From Exophiala sp. HKRS030 (lineage: Eukaryota > Ascomycota > Eurotiomycetes > Chaetothyriales > Herpotrichiellaceae), in the NCBI GenBank assembly GCA_023897205.1, contig JAHWDD010000002.1, positions 5,270,001 through 5,334,000 of the forward strand: DNA of 64,000 nt, written 5' to 3'. Shown one piece after another: positions 45,193 through 55,415 of the stretch. The notes beneath the pieces are model-generated. The model was not told where the DNA came from and did no database searches. It saw nothing but the letters and a program-made list of their open reading frames with translations. A program made the position numbers and the translations under genes. Each line of letters begins with the position of its first letter. Position 1 is the first letter of the stretch.

Positions 45193-48051
45193 CCGCATAT
45201 GTCCATAGCGCTCAAACCTCTAGCCTTACTCACTTCGACGATTGAGGCTCGTGTCTGAGAATCTATGAAGAATCCCTTGATTGCCCATGGCTCTTCTTGT
45301 GCACCGCCAAGCGTTCTTTCGTGCACTCCATGACGATAAAATTGCAACACTCGTGTCACCAAAACCATTACTCTCAATTATCCGCCAGAACTTTAGCTTC
45401 AAGCGCAACTGACACGTCCATCGAGTCTTATGCAGGAGTTTCATGGCCACCAAGTTGATATACCATTGACTTTTGGATGCTCTGTGCAGGGCATTCACTG
45501 GTCCCTTTTTAAACATGTTATCTTGCAGGGGTATTCTAGTCAGTGGTCAGGTCATGACGCTCAGCGATTTGAATCATCACCAGTCGCATATCTTTAGACT
45601 GTGTATTTCTGAGCAGAGTTGCATCTAGGCACCTCCGCAGGAAGTCATGTGGAAGTTTCGTACTTCGGGAATGCTACCACCTGTGTTCAGGTATAGTCCC
45701 CGCAGAACTGGATCCATCGTGGAACCCGAGAGGGAAATCGAAGCTTACGTAGCAAAATGCGCTGTCTGCGCGTTAGTTGTCAGGTCCAGCAATTGTGACC
45801 AAGCGCCATCTTCAATCGTGTCGAAGCTGAAGTTATGCTAAGCATTGATAAGAAAAGATCTGGTGGGGCTGCTCTATTCCCAGAGGAGAAGTCGTACGGC
45901 CTTGGCGAAATTTATCCTTGCTTTTGGACCTCATACATACCTTCCAGTAATTTACGACAATATGGACTTTATGCATAATCAACGTTCCTGTGGCCGATGG
46001 TAGATAAATGAAGCAGACCTCTCTACGCCAGCTCGAACAGGTGCTATGCTCTAATCCCACAAGTTCCGACGACAAAATGAGAGGAGTTTAAGCATTGCTT
46101 TTGTACAATGGGAAATACTTTACGCCGAGCAATTGAGGTTACTCGGCAGTGAAGGTGCCGTCTTTTACAGGATTTGCCTAGCTCGCGAATCCGGGTTAAG
46201 CCCAAGCGAAGATCGGATGACCCGCTAGACATGGTCATCGACCACTAAATTTCCCCGTCTGGCCTTCCATTTTGAGATTGAATGATTGCCAACAGGATCC
46301 CCGCTGAACCTAGAGCAAGGTCGTCAACCTCGCAATCCTTGAGAACTGGGGATATCTGTAGGGCGAAATCCCCGCTCACAAAGACATCAACGTGGATGAT
46401 GGATTGCATAATAGGCATCCTTAGCAATTCGCACGACAGAGGAATACCATGCAACAGACGTCGTACAAACCTTCGTTTCCCTCGGTTAACGGTACAAAAT
46501 TTCCCTGCTAGATCACTTGTTTTCAAGGACCGATCACCGCTATTCGCTCGCGATTGTTATCAATGCAAAGAACAATTTCGCTTTCAATTTCAGTAACGTC
46601 ACATTGTTGAGACCTTCACTCAGCTATGGTCGATCGTGAGACAAATTACAATATGAGATACCGGAGAGAGGTCAGCAATTATCTTGCTCGGTCAGATTGA
46701 ATGTGAAGGATTAAGTCTGAAAAGTTAGTGCCATGAACTCACTCCATGTCCCTTCAATTAGAACTGCAGGTGCGGTAGTCAATGGCGTTTCAATCGAGTT
46801 ATCAAGAAGACTGTGGGGTTTGTCATGAAGGTGCTGTCGTCGAATACAGCCACATCGACAAGGTATCACGGTCCATGAAAAGGGACACAGAAGATAACTA
46901 ACAATTCCAGAATTGCTAGTGGTCAGGGGCTTGGATCGGCGCGAACTATGCTGCAGCAAATCACCTAGTTGACTGTGACATTAGAGCCTCTAATCAGAAG
47001 CAGATTAGTATGATCCAGGCCGTTGCGCATCGGAGGGTGTTGTCATGCATGTGGATACACGGTGCGCAATCACTTGACGCGAACACATCAGAGGGAGAGT
47101 AATTATGGTGGATTGCCGGTGGCAAGTCGACTCTCGCAAGGCGTCAGTCATGGCTCAAAGACAACGATCACCACCTGCAGAGAAGGCGTAATTCTGAAAT
47201 TGTGCACCTTTCGATTCCAATTGCATGAAATGCAGAGACAAAGGAGACGAGAATGCATGGTTGCCACCACTAGATGATAGCCTATATGCCACAGGGGCAC
47301 ATATGGCTCGGGTTATCAGTGCTCTCCTCCGCTGATTCGACGTACATGGAGAAGTCATTGGCTCATAGCTTCGGCATTGCTTGGGAAGACACGGCAGGCT
47401 CGACCAGGGCACAATAGCGACGTCTTCTTGACGAGCCCGCCATCTACTGTCTCTGCAGGCTTTTATTTGACACAGATGCGGCTGTTCTCGTTGGGACGTG
47501 TTGTATATTTTGAATGAGAGACACTTGTCCTCAAGCTCACCTGCCAATACGTGGTAGCTGGTGGTCGACGTTGCTATTCTCAAAAGTATCGAGAAACCTC
47601 ATGCCGAAGAGGCGATGATTGTGGCCACACCGGATTTCTCGCCTTAGAGGCGTCGGGACCTCCGTGTTATCCACTGGGGCAACATGGTCCGTAAGGCCAC
47701 AAGTGAAGGGAAACTATTAAGCTGATTTGTTTCAATGAGCGCACAGCTTAATGGTGGACTACTGTGCCAAACATCAAAGTGGAGTAAGATTTGATAGTCT
47801 AATTCCAAACTTAAGGATCGGTTAGGTAGGTCGACTGGTCTCCATGTAGAATCTTTGTCGTGTCAGGGATGAGTCATGGAGACAACCTAGTCCCAACAGG
47901 GGCAGCGGTCGCCATGATAATGCAGGGAGTGGCCGCGCCTGCTGGTCTCGCCTGGAAAAGCCAATACACACATAACCAAGGAACTTCTTTTGCCCCATGA
48001 GATCTATAAACTGCTGTATACGGCCTCGACGTGTATCTTAAATAAGTCACA
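45193..48051. other. Long gene-poor region
   Basis: About 2.9 kb without any frame I can assign. Short frames on both strands have no family resemblance. No tRNA, clear repeat or satellite seen by eye. It separates rad10 from the regulator-like gene. Confidence 0.45.
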
Positions 48052-49888
48052 ATGGCATGGTCTCCTGACCTGACATTCATTTTCCAAGATGTTGGTCAAA
48101 ACGAAAGCTCACGACGAGCACAGAAATCAGTTATCAACCGCCATGTCTCCAGAACTAGCCACCAGAAAAGACGACATCAAAGGGTTGCCTCACACGAACT
48201 TGGGACCCAAATGGTTCATGGTACTTCTGATCGAAGTGAAGACACTCAGGAGTCAACAGACCCTCAGCTATACAATCCAACGACGAAGCATGCGGGCCGG
48301 TTCAATAATATGCCCAGAGCCTACCGGTTGCAAGGCCGAGTGGGGGCAGAGCTGGGCTGTCTACCTCACTTGTTCAAGAACGTAACTCCTCCACATTTTC
48401 ACCAACAGACACAGGGATCAAAAGACCTCACCTCACTTCGAACTAAGCTTGACACAAAGAGACAGGGATGCCCAGATCAACACATGGTTCCCATTGCAGG
48501 CAGGCTACGGTGGTCTCCGGTCTGACCCTTCAGAACGATTCCAGGAGTAGTAGCTGATCATCAATCGCCAGCTGTCGACTATGCCCTCGACTACTACGTT
48601 CAAGTCATGGCCCAGCATATGAACCGGTGCTTCTTGCGTTGAGCCTTTCCAATCCCATGATGTCCTGGCTGTTTCCTCTAATGTTACACAACTCTGATGT
48701 ATTCCACTCTGCACTCGCAGTCACCTTGACGCATCTACATAAGCGCCGAAACCCAGATGCAACTTCGCCCTCGAAAGAGGTCACCTTCCATCGTCGAAAG
48801 GCTATGCAGTCTCTTCGTGATCGTTTGATGAGGCTCGGAGGAGTTCCTGATGACGCAGCAATTGCGACTGTGATGGATCTTGCTTGCCTAGAGATGCTAT
48901 ACAGAGAGCGAACAACTGAAAGCCGTCGCGCTCTTGGAATGATGGTGGCTCTTAGAGGTGGACTTGATAAGTTAGGTAGTGGGGGAGAGTCAAAGGTTTA
49001 TTGGTACAGCTTGATTATTTTTGGGTTCTCGAAGGCGCGAGCACTGTGTTTCCACTCACTAAACGCAGGCAACCCAGGAAATACCCGGCACATCCCTTTC
49101 CACCTAACGTGTGCGAACTCATCAGCTTTCTACCTCCTGGGTTTGAAGGTATCGCCATGAAGGGTAGACTGGGTGAAGATGTTCTTCAGATCCTTCGTCG
49201 AGTTGCTCTCTCAGTCTTTCCCTCGAGTGCGTCTACCTTGAAGGCCGAGTCAGAGCATCTGGTAACCGACTGTCCAGACATTTTCGATGTCTGCTCTTGT
49301 CTTCAGCCTGCGACTCTTCTCGAGTCTTCCCTGGAGCAATGTCTCTGTCTGACTGTTGTTCTTTTCGCTTTTAATCTTCATTGGCTTTCGGAACGTGTAC
49401 CAACTTACACTCAATACCGTGCCTCAAGAAGTCAGTTGACCAGGTGTCTTCCACATGTCGAACCAAGCTCACCTGAAGAGCGGGAATGTCTGATTTGGAT
49501 GTGGGTGGTTGTGCTAGATAGCTGGAGGATCAAGGATGAACTCGCAAAGGAAGGAGTTGATCTTAGTATCAGGATGCTCGAAAAACTTCAGATCCAGCGG
49601 CAGGCCTTGAGCTGGACATGGTTGCAGACCTTACTCAGGAGGTTCTTATGGCATGGCGGCCTTTCGACGGAATGGAAGAAGTCCTGGGAAATGCTCTGCG
49701 CGAATTTCCGCCTCTCACTTTCGCAAAGTGAAGCGTTCAGCTTGGAAGTGGTCAGCCAACACATATGCAGACTGCTGAGCATGCGACAAAAATTGGCAGT
49801 GGCACTTCCCCGGCAGAACTTATCACGCATCCTCGAGCTCGAAAGTGTTCCGACCAGAGTCTGCATCAACAGTCTCGAGGGACATTAA
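48052..49888 (+). CDS. Fungal transcription-factor-domain protein without zinc cluster, three frame breaks
   Basis: About 610 residues, apparently single-exon. The start reads MAWSPDLTFIFQDVGQ, then a basic stretch (RRAQKSVINRHVSRTSHQKRR), the form seen in many fungal regulator-like proteins that lack the Zn2Cys6 region. It continues with QAGYGGLRSDP, ALDYYVQVMA, LALSLSNPMMSWLFPL and MMVALRGGLDKLG. The C-terminal part has LDYFWVLEGASTVFPL and a long helical region to the stop at 49888. Three one-base losses: TT at 48529-48530, CCC at 48611-48613, and near 48995-48999. The substrate of regulation is unknown; with no DNA-binding motif it may act as a co-regulator or simply be a member of this large fungal family. 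Confidence 0.72.
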
Positions 49889-50332
49889 ATTTCCGGACAG
49901 AAGCGTGGTTGGAGATACTGCGATCGCGACTATGGGGACGTATTTGCCGTCTATGCTCACACTAGATATCTACTTAGATGAACTAGATAAAGAATCAATA
50001 GTTGAGCACTGAGTCCGGGGAGTGCATAGGATAACACTGCTAAGAGATTTCGAGTCAGCCTCATGTACTGCTCAATTTAGATGACAAGAGTACATACCCC
50101 TACATGTCAGCAGTGATGGGGAGAAGCAAATGAAGCGGATACTTAGTAGGTAGGCGACAAAGATCGACATGCGTACTCAGTATTGCCAAGGTTGACCTGG
50201 TCGTCATTCCGACTAAGCCGGAAACTGTCCAAAAGCTTTGGGTCAGTGCGGCTGGGTGCCAAGTGAATTTAACGGATATATTAATAATACCCGAAGAAGT
50301 AAGCTCAAATCCGTGCGGAACACCGCACGATA
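49889..50332. other. Intergenic, upstream of tRNA
   Basis: About 440 bases without a gene. A perfect 7-bp inverted repeat (CGTGCGG, loop AACA, CCGCACG) at 50312-50329 ends three bases before the tRNA. Confidence 0.5.
50312..50329. repeat. Perfect 7-bp hairpin just upstream of tRNA-Asp
   Basis: CGTGCGG-AACA-CCGCACG. It would lie in the 5' leader or at the transcription start of the tRNA. Confidence 0.6.
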
Positions 50333-50474
50333 TCCTCGATGGTCTAGTGGTCATGAGTAAGCTCCTACCACCCACGAATTGGCATCCCCAAATCAATCTA
50401 ACATCGTAACAGTTTCCGCTTGTCATCTAACGAAACAAGCGCGGGAGACCAGGGTTCGATTCCCTGTCGGGGAG
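50333..50474 (+). tRNA. trnD-GTC: tRNA-Asp (anticodon GTC) with two insertions
   Basis: A complete tRNA-Asp if two segments are removed. Acceptor stem TCCTCGA (50333-50339) pairs with TCGGGGA (50467-50473), discriminator G at 50474. The A box TGGTCTAGTGG (50340-50350) and B box GGTTCGATTCC (50453-50463) are perfect. D-stem GTC pairs with GA|T, the T lying after the first insertion. Anticodon stem TCCGC pairs with GCGGG around loop TTGTCAC; anticodon GTC is 50422-50424. T-stem CAGGG pairs with CCCTG. A short insert, 50426-50439, sits at the canonical 37/38 intron site and contains ACAAG, complementary to the CTTGT of the anticodon loop, as expected of nuclear tRNA introns. The second insert (50357-50412) is described separately. 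All stems pair, so the gene does not look decayed. Confidence 0.9.
50357..50412 (+). other. 56-nt GT...AG insert inside the tRNA D-stem (possible spliceosomal-type intron)
   Basis: Lies between tRNA positions 24 and 25. It begins GTAAGC, ends GTAACAG, has CTAAC beginning 18 bases before its end, and is 56 nt long: exactly the profile of the protein-gene introns in this window. Excision restores a perfect tRNA-Asp core. Alternatives: an intron cut by the tRNA endonuclease at a non-canonical site, or an insertion that inactivates this copy. Confidence 0.6.
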
Positions 50475-50488
50475 ACTGACATCTTTCC

Positions 50489-50503
50489 TTTTTGCAATTT
50501 TTT
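50489..50503 (+). terminator. Pol III terminator
   Basis: T5 at 50489-50493 and T6 at 50498-50503, 15-29 bases after the tRNA 3' end. Confidence 0.7.
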
Positions 50504-52092
50504 GAAATACTATGGAGTTGCGAGTTCGAGAAAGGAATCCTGCAATTTGGATAATTTTTATTTTTGTGTATTTCTCTAGTGCCTGTTACTTCACCTAGTT
50601 AGGTAGCTTTCCCAGTTAGATATATAGGGAAGCTTGTTTTGTTTTGTTTCGTCTTATTCTCTCTCGAAAGCTAAGGTTAGTCTCTACACGTACGCCCACC
50701 TGGCTGCTGTACTTAGTATACGCGTATAAGGCAGCTACTTTTATTTATGATCTAAGCCCATGAATCCTTGCTAATCCTGAAAATATTGACAACTTACCCT
50801 CGTTTCATGCTAGGTTCTATAGTTGAAACACTACCTTTCGACCAAGTACTAGTATTGTAGCTCCTAATAGTCTAAGCTGATACCTTAATTATCGTTGCTA
50901 TCAATGGAGAAAACAATGCTTTACCAAATTACGCTATAGAAGCTGCTCAGAATGCTTAAGCATTTATCAATCCCTCGCGAGATATATACATTGAATGTAA
51001 GAAGGATATTATTAACCGTTTATATATGGGACTGAAGCTGAGCCCTCTCTTTGTGGTACTAAGTTGAAAAAGTAGCAGCACAGGTTTCGAGCGGCAACTC
51101 CAAGAGACGGGGAAACTACTAATCGATTATCTGCTCGCCGCGGAAGGTTACCAGACATCAAGACTTCGAGATTCTCTGTATAGGTTTAAACACTATCATC
51201 TTATATCTACGGCATGGTTCTAGATCTGCCCGCGAGACTACTTAGTAGTACCTTTCCTCCTGGAACGTGCGTAGACGGTTTTTATTATTTTGCAGATAGT
51301 ATTTTGGGTTGCGTAATGTAATTCATCCGTGGGAAGTGTACCAGTAGGCCAAGTGCTCATCGACGAATTAAGCCGTTAGTACTTGAGTAAGTACTTGAGT
51401 AATTGGCCACGTATATGCGAATTAATATCAACTCTAGATGATAGCAGTAGACATTATAGCATACTTACTTACTACTGACGATCGAGCTTCGTTTAACATC
51501 AGAGAGTACTTCAATACTAAGTATCTTAGATGTAAGCCTAGCTACTAGTACTATAGAACAACAGAGGTACTCTCTAGTAAGTGTTACCGAAAGGAAATAA
51601 AATTCTCGTAGCCTATACTTTCTGATGATAGTTCTGTACAATGTAATTTATATTGAGCTGTACTCCCAAGAAATTATCGTAAGGTGAAATCGAGTAGAGC
51701 ATAACACTATATCTCTAAGCCCTAATTACTAGAGTTCAGGTAGAGTAATGAACGTCGAAGTACTTAAATAAAGTAATAAGTTCACGATCTCAAGCACGAA
51801 AGACATCACGACCAATGCTGTATGCGGTTTAGCTCCTTTTCCAGAATCCCATTTCTAACGTATGCAGAGCCCCGTTTCAACCAACAAGGCTCTTCCCTTC
51901 AGCTTCCCATCCAATGTAGTGTTAATGAATACTAAGTACTAACACTTGTCCCGAAACTTGAATTCTAGATGCAAAGCCAAATCGACATTTATATGTGAAC
52001 ATTTTATCAACGTTGCAAATCAGAAGTTCCCTAAACCCCGTAGCAAGGACACGCTTGTAGTACTAGTACTTTGTCAATGGCTAACAGAACAA
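50504..52092. mobile_element. AT-rich, relic-like region next to the tRNA
   Basis: About 1.6 kb rich in TA, TAGTA and CTAGTA words, dense in stops in all frames, with a 12-base tandem duplication (AGTACTTGAGTA, twice, 51378-51401). Composition differs sharply from both flanks and resembles fungal transposon remains damaged by repeat-induced mutation. I cannot see terminal repeats or a coding domain, so the type is unknown. Confidence 0.35.
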
Positions 52093-53511
52093 TCATGATA
52101 GAGTGGTTATGCCGAAGTTGTAAAGGCATCGTGGTAGAGGTCCTTCTCCGCCATCGACGCCGTCAAGGGTCGCCTTCCAGTCTGGTTCACCTCCTCCACA
52201 AGCTTGCGCATTTGTCACAGCTTCCTTAAAATCCACCAGGGTCTCGAGCACCAGAGGATTATTCATTCTTGCTCCATTGAATTCCCCGTTTTTCCGAAAC
52301 AAGCCACAGGGTTGTCCAAGGACGTTGGGAATGCCTTTGTTTGCGCGACATACATCGTTGACGCTCCCGGGCACGGATGGGTCTCCAGCCAGCTCCGTTG
52401 GATCGAGCAGTAGATCCCATCCCATGCCCTTGATCGTCGAACTTACGATCCAATTCTTAAGATTTGTCTCCATCTGTGTGGCCAGCTCTGCGCGGGATGG
52501 GACGCCATCCAAGAAGTCGCCTGAGCTAGCCATCTGGAAAGCCAGTGTGTTCTTCGCATCCTCGAGACTGAAAACGCTGACACCTCCATCGGCGTTAAAT
52601 ACCAGGTCAAGGACCCTTTGCATACGGGCTTGTGTGCCGATCACGATTTCCTTGACTTGTCTTTGCAGCTGGTCCTTTGTGCGGGCGGCTTCGTTGGCGA
52701 TCTGCTGGTTAGCCAAGGCGACCTTGACAACTGACAGACTCCCTCCGAGTTCTCCTTCGCCATTCTTGGTAAGGATCTTGTCGATGTTCTTGGCCAGCTT
52801 GACGCTCAGTGTGAATGCTCTCCCAAAGGGCAGGAAGCTGACGAATATGTTGGCAATTGACTGGAAAACGGCCTCGAGAATCGATCCCTTTTCCTCGGAA
52901 AGACCGTCCACGATATCGTTGATGAAGGTGGACGCAAGGATAGCATTTCCTGCATCGTCAATTGCTCGGAATTCATTCTGTACGCCTTGCCATAAGTTGA
53001 TCCAGTTCTGCACGACGAAAGCGGCTTGAGGGGAGAGATATTTGCCACACTTAGTATTCTGCACCCCGGGGATGGCGGCAAACGCGCAGTCTGTGGCGAC
53101 ATCTGGATTCGTGGCTTGAGCATGGGTGCACAGAGTGCTGTCCATGTTAGAGCAGAAGAAGCTGGCGTCCACATTTCTCGGTGGTGTCTGCTGCCGAACG
53201 AAGAAATTAGGAAATTGGGCGCTTACGCCAAAGTTTTGGATGAACTCAGCCAGAAAGCCATCAACATTGAAGGCTTGCCAGTTGGCACTGGTGAGGTCAG
53301 TATCTTGACAAGCTGTTACCGGTGAGACACCAGCTCCGCATGTTGCGGCTGGAGCAGCTGTCCCGGCTTGAGTGATTGTCTGTTGGCGAGCAGCAAGCTG
53401 AAGTCCGTGATGATCGGATGGAGAGGCTGATGAACGATTTACAAGTGCCAAGGACAACAAGAAAATCAACACGTTTCGAGCGCTGAATGAAAGAACCGAG
53501 TGTGACAGCAT
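52093..53511 (-). CDS. Secreted protein of unknown function
   Basis: Single-exon protein of 472 residues. The N-terminus MLSHSVLSFSARN is followed by a hydrophobic core (VLIFLLSLALV) and likely signal cleavage after SSASPS. The mature part is rich in Ala, Gln and Asn, with about a dozen Cys, mostly in the N-terminal third (CGAGVSPVTACQD, FFCSNMDSTLCTHA, DCAFA, TKCGKY) and near the end (DVCRANKG, QPCGLF, AQACGG, RCLYNFG). The middle is an amphipathic helical stretch (EAVFQSIANIFVSFLPFGRAF, then a charged LKTLQRQVKEI-type region). I do not recognise a family; it resembles the many large Cys-containing secreted proteins of plant- or soil-associated ascomycetes. The frame is intact. Confidence 0.85.
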   Translation of the reverse strand: MLSHSVLSFSARNVLIFLLSLALVNRSSASPSDHHGLQLAARQQTITQAGTAAPAATCGAGVSPVTACQDTDLTSANWQAFNVDGFLAEFIQNFGVSAQFPNFFVRQQTPPRNVDASFFCSNMDSTLCTHAQATNPDVATDCAFAAIPGVQNTKCGKYLSPQAAFVVQNWINLWQGVQNEFRAIDDAGNAILASTFINDIVDGLSEEKGSILEAVFQSIANIFVSFLPFGRAFTLSVKLAKNIDKILTKNGEGELGGSLSVVKVALANQQIANEAARTKDQLQRQVKEIVIGTQARMQRVLDLVFNADGGVSVFSLEDAKNTLAFQMASSGDFLDGVPSRAELATQMETNLKNWIVSSTIKGMGWDLLLDPTELAGDPSVPGSVNDVCRANKGIPNVLGQPCGLFRKNGEFNGARMNNPLVLETLVDFKEAVTNAQACGGGEPDWKATLDGVDGGEGPLPRCLYNFGITTLS

Positions 53512-54590
53512 TGTGGTAAATTTGAAGAATTGAGATGTATACTTTGCTGTGTGTTTCCCAAGGCTGGTCGGATCTGAGATCTATTTATCAATGAACTTTG
53601 TGATATGGTTCCGCTCGAGGTTTCCCTTTGATTCATAGCTTACTCGATCAAAGCGTTTTGGTGGCGATTGACCAAGCCTTATGAGTAGCAGAGGCAATTC
53701 ATCAACTTTAGACCGAAAGACCAAATACACGGGTAAGTCTCGCGTGGTCCACTCTAAGAGACGTTGGGCTCCTTGTAGTTGGACCCCAAATAGAAGTGAT
53801 ATTGCCATTTTGGGGTCGCAGATGTGCAACAACAGGACTTTGATCGAGAACTTGTGGTAAGCGACCAGGTGATTCAGACTATCACTGGCCGATACTATCG
53901 TCCCCATCATGCAGTGGAACACGTTGTGCATGGATCTATGTTAGAACCGCAAGGCTTTGGAAACCTTGTTTTCCACAAGAGTATTGCCGACATCAGATTT
54001 GCCTCAGCCTTCGCCCATTGCCGCTCGAAGTATTTCCTATTTTGACCTAGTTGGTCGTTGGTGCGGCATGAGGATGATTCCATCTCGCGACAAGCCATGG
54101 CCGCAGGAGACTTAGATGGAAGATGGTAAGCAGGGAAATAGCGTGCTGACTAAGTGACATTCGTTAAGAGGCAATGTTGAAAAGGCCAGGAAGGCGCACA
54201 ATGAGTAAGTCAACCGGCCCGCTGCCCTTAGTATAACAGTTGACCAATCATTTGCGGAAGAACTGCATCAGTATAGCGTTAGCCAATAGGCTCTAAATTG
54301 CCGTTTGAGCAGGGCTTGTTGATGTTAAAGTCCTGCGAATTGAATCTGATTCCACATCATCCACAGGGGAACAAAACAAGATCTGTTACAGTCACATATG
54401 CAGGAGATTCTTATTTTGGGGCCAGGCTTCGCCTCGTTAAAGCCGAAAGCCCCGTTCGAGACTGTAAGCAAAGGTATATCTCCTCGGTCGTCTGCCCAAC
54501 TATATCAGTGGCACTATGGGTACATCAACACAGATACGTGTCAAAAATTCATCATTTCTTGGAGTTGATCAATTCTTATATCCAACCGCA
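53512..54590. other. Divergent intergenic region
   Basis: About 1.1 kb between the secreted-protein and four-TM genes. A 116-codon minus-strand frame at 53581-53931 has no family resemblance. Probable promoters only. Confidence 0.45.
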
Positions 54591-55415
54591 ATGGAACCTT
54601 ACCGTCACCACAGCCATCATGGTCACCATCACGACGGACCAGCAGTATCGTTCAACATTGGACCAACATACGAGCAGATCCGTCGAGCTAAGCGGCAGGC
54701 ACTGGCGAAACCGAATTTCGTGCGCATCATGGTCAGGATCACTACACTAGCACTCGGTGCTGCCATCCTTGGTGTTCTCGCTCAAGCAAGTATCATATGG
54801 TACACAACTCGGTACGATGTTTTGAGTCAGCCAGACGGTTTCCGTATGCCTGGTTGGCCGAACCAGATGAGCCTCACACCAACATGGCTCATGCTTGCGG
54901 CCGCTCTGGTTGGTGTCATCGTCCAAGTCGTTGCGTTACTGACGCTTGTCGGAGGAGTGAGTGCTTCCGTTCTGGACGTTGTATATGTCATTGACTGACC
55001 GGTTGATATTCTAGGTTCGTCGTCTTCGTGAATCCAAAGTGCATCCATGGACAGTGTTTTTCACGTCAATCGTGGGCATCATCGTTTGGATTGCCGCAGC
55101 AGTATATTTCAAGCTGCAAGATTCGAAAGGGCAGGCGAACTGGACTTTGTGGTCATGGTCTTGTTCACATGAAAATTTGATCAATGGTAAAATGTCTTTC
55201 AAGGCTATGTGCGTACGACTGGTAAGTCTAACACCCCCTATATCATACTTGATTCTTCCCTGTTGGCTGACTTGGGTATTGTGTAGAACTTCTGTTTCTA
55301 CACCGCCATCGCTGTTGCGGTGCTTGAGATTGCTAGTTTGGTTTTGTTCGGATACAAGCTGCGACATCTCAAGGTCAACCCACACTATACCAAGGTCACG
55401 GTCGAAAGCATCTGA
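54591..55415 (+). CDS. Four-TM membrane protein of unknown function
   Basis: Protein of 233 residues in three exons: 54591-54956, 55015-55221, 55287-55415; phases agree and the frame is intact. The N-terminus is His-rich (MEPYRHHSHHGHHHDG). Four hydrophobic segments: ITTLALGAAILGVLAQASII, WLMLAAALVGVIVQVVALLT, FFTSIVGIIVWIAAAVYF and FYTAIAVAVLEIASLVLFGY. Between TM3 and TM4 lies a loop with WTLWSWSCSHENLI. The layout is MARVEL-like (four TM, short termini), but I cannot confirm the family. Start 54591 is preferred to an in-frame upstream ATG-less extension. The His-rich tail might bind metal, which is only a guess. Confidence 0.8.

Noticed and set aside
45226..47583. Several 60-140 codon frames in the gene-poor region
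   Set aside because: Found on both strands, no family, no ATG context or intron signals.
50333..50474. Reading the tRNA locus as an Asp tRNA pseudogene
   Set aside because: All stems, both promoter boxes and the terminator are intact, which is unlikely for a decayed copy; kept as a tRNA gene with inserts, though inactivity is not excluded.
53581..53931. 116-codon minus-strand frame upstream of the four-TM gene
   Set aside because: No homology recognised; lies in probable promoter sequence.
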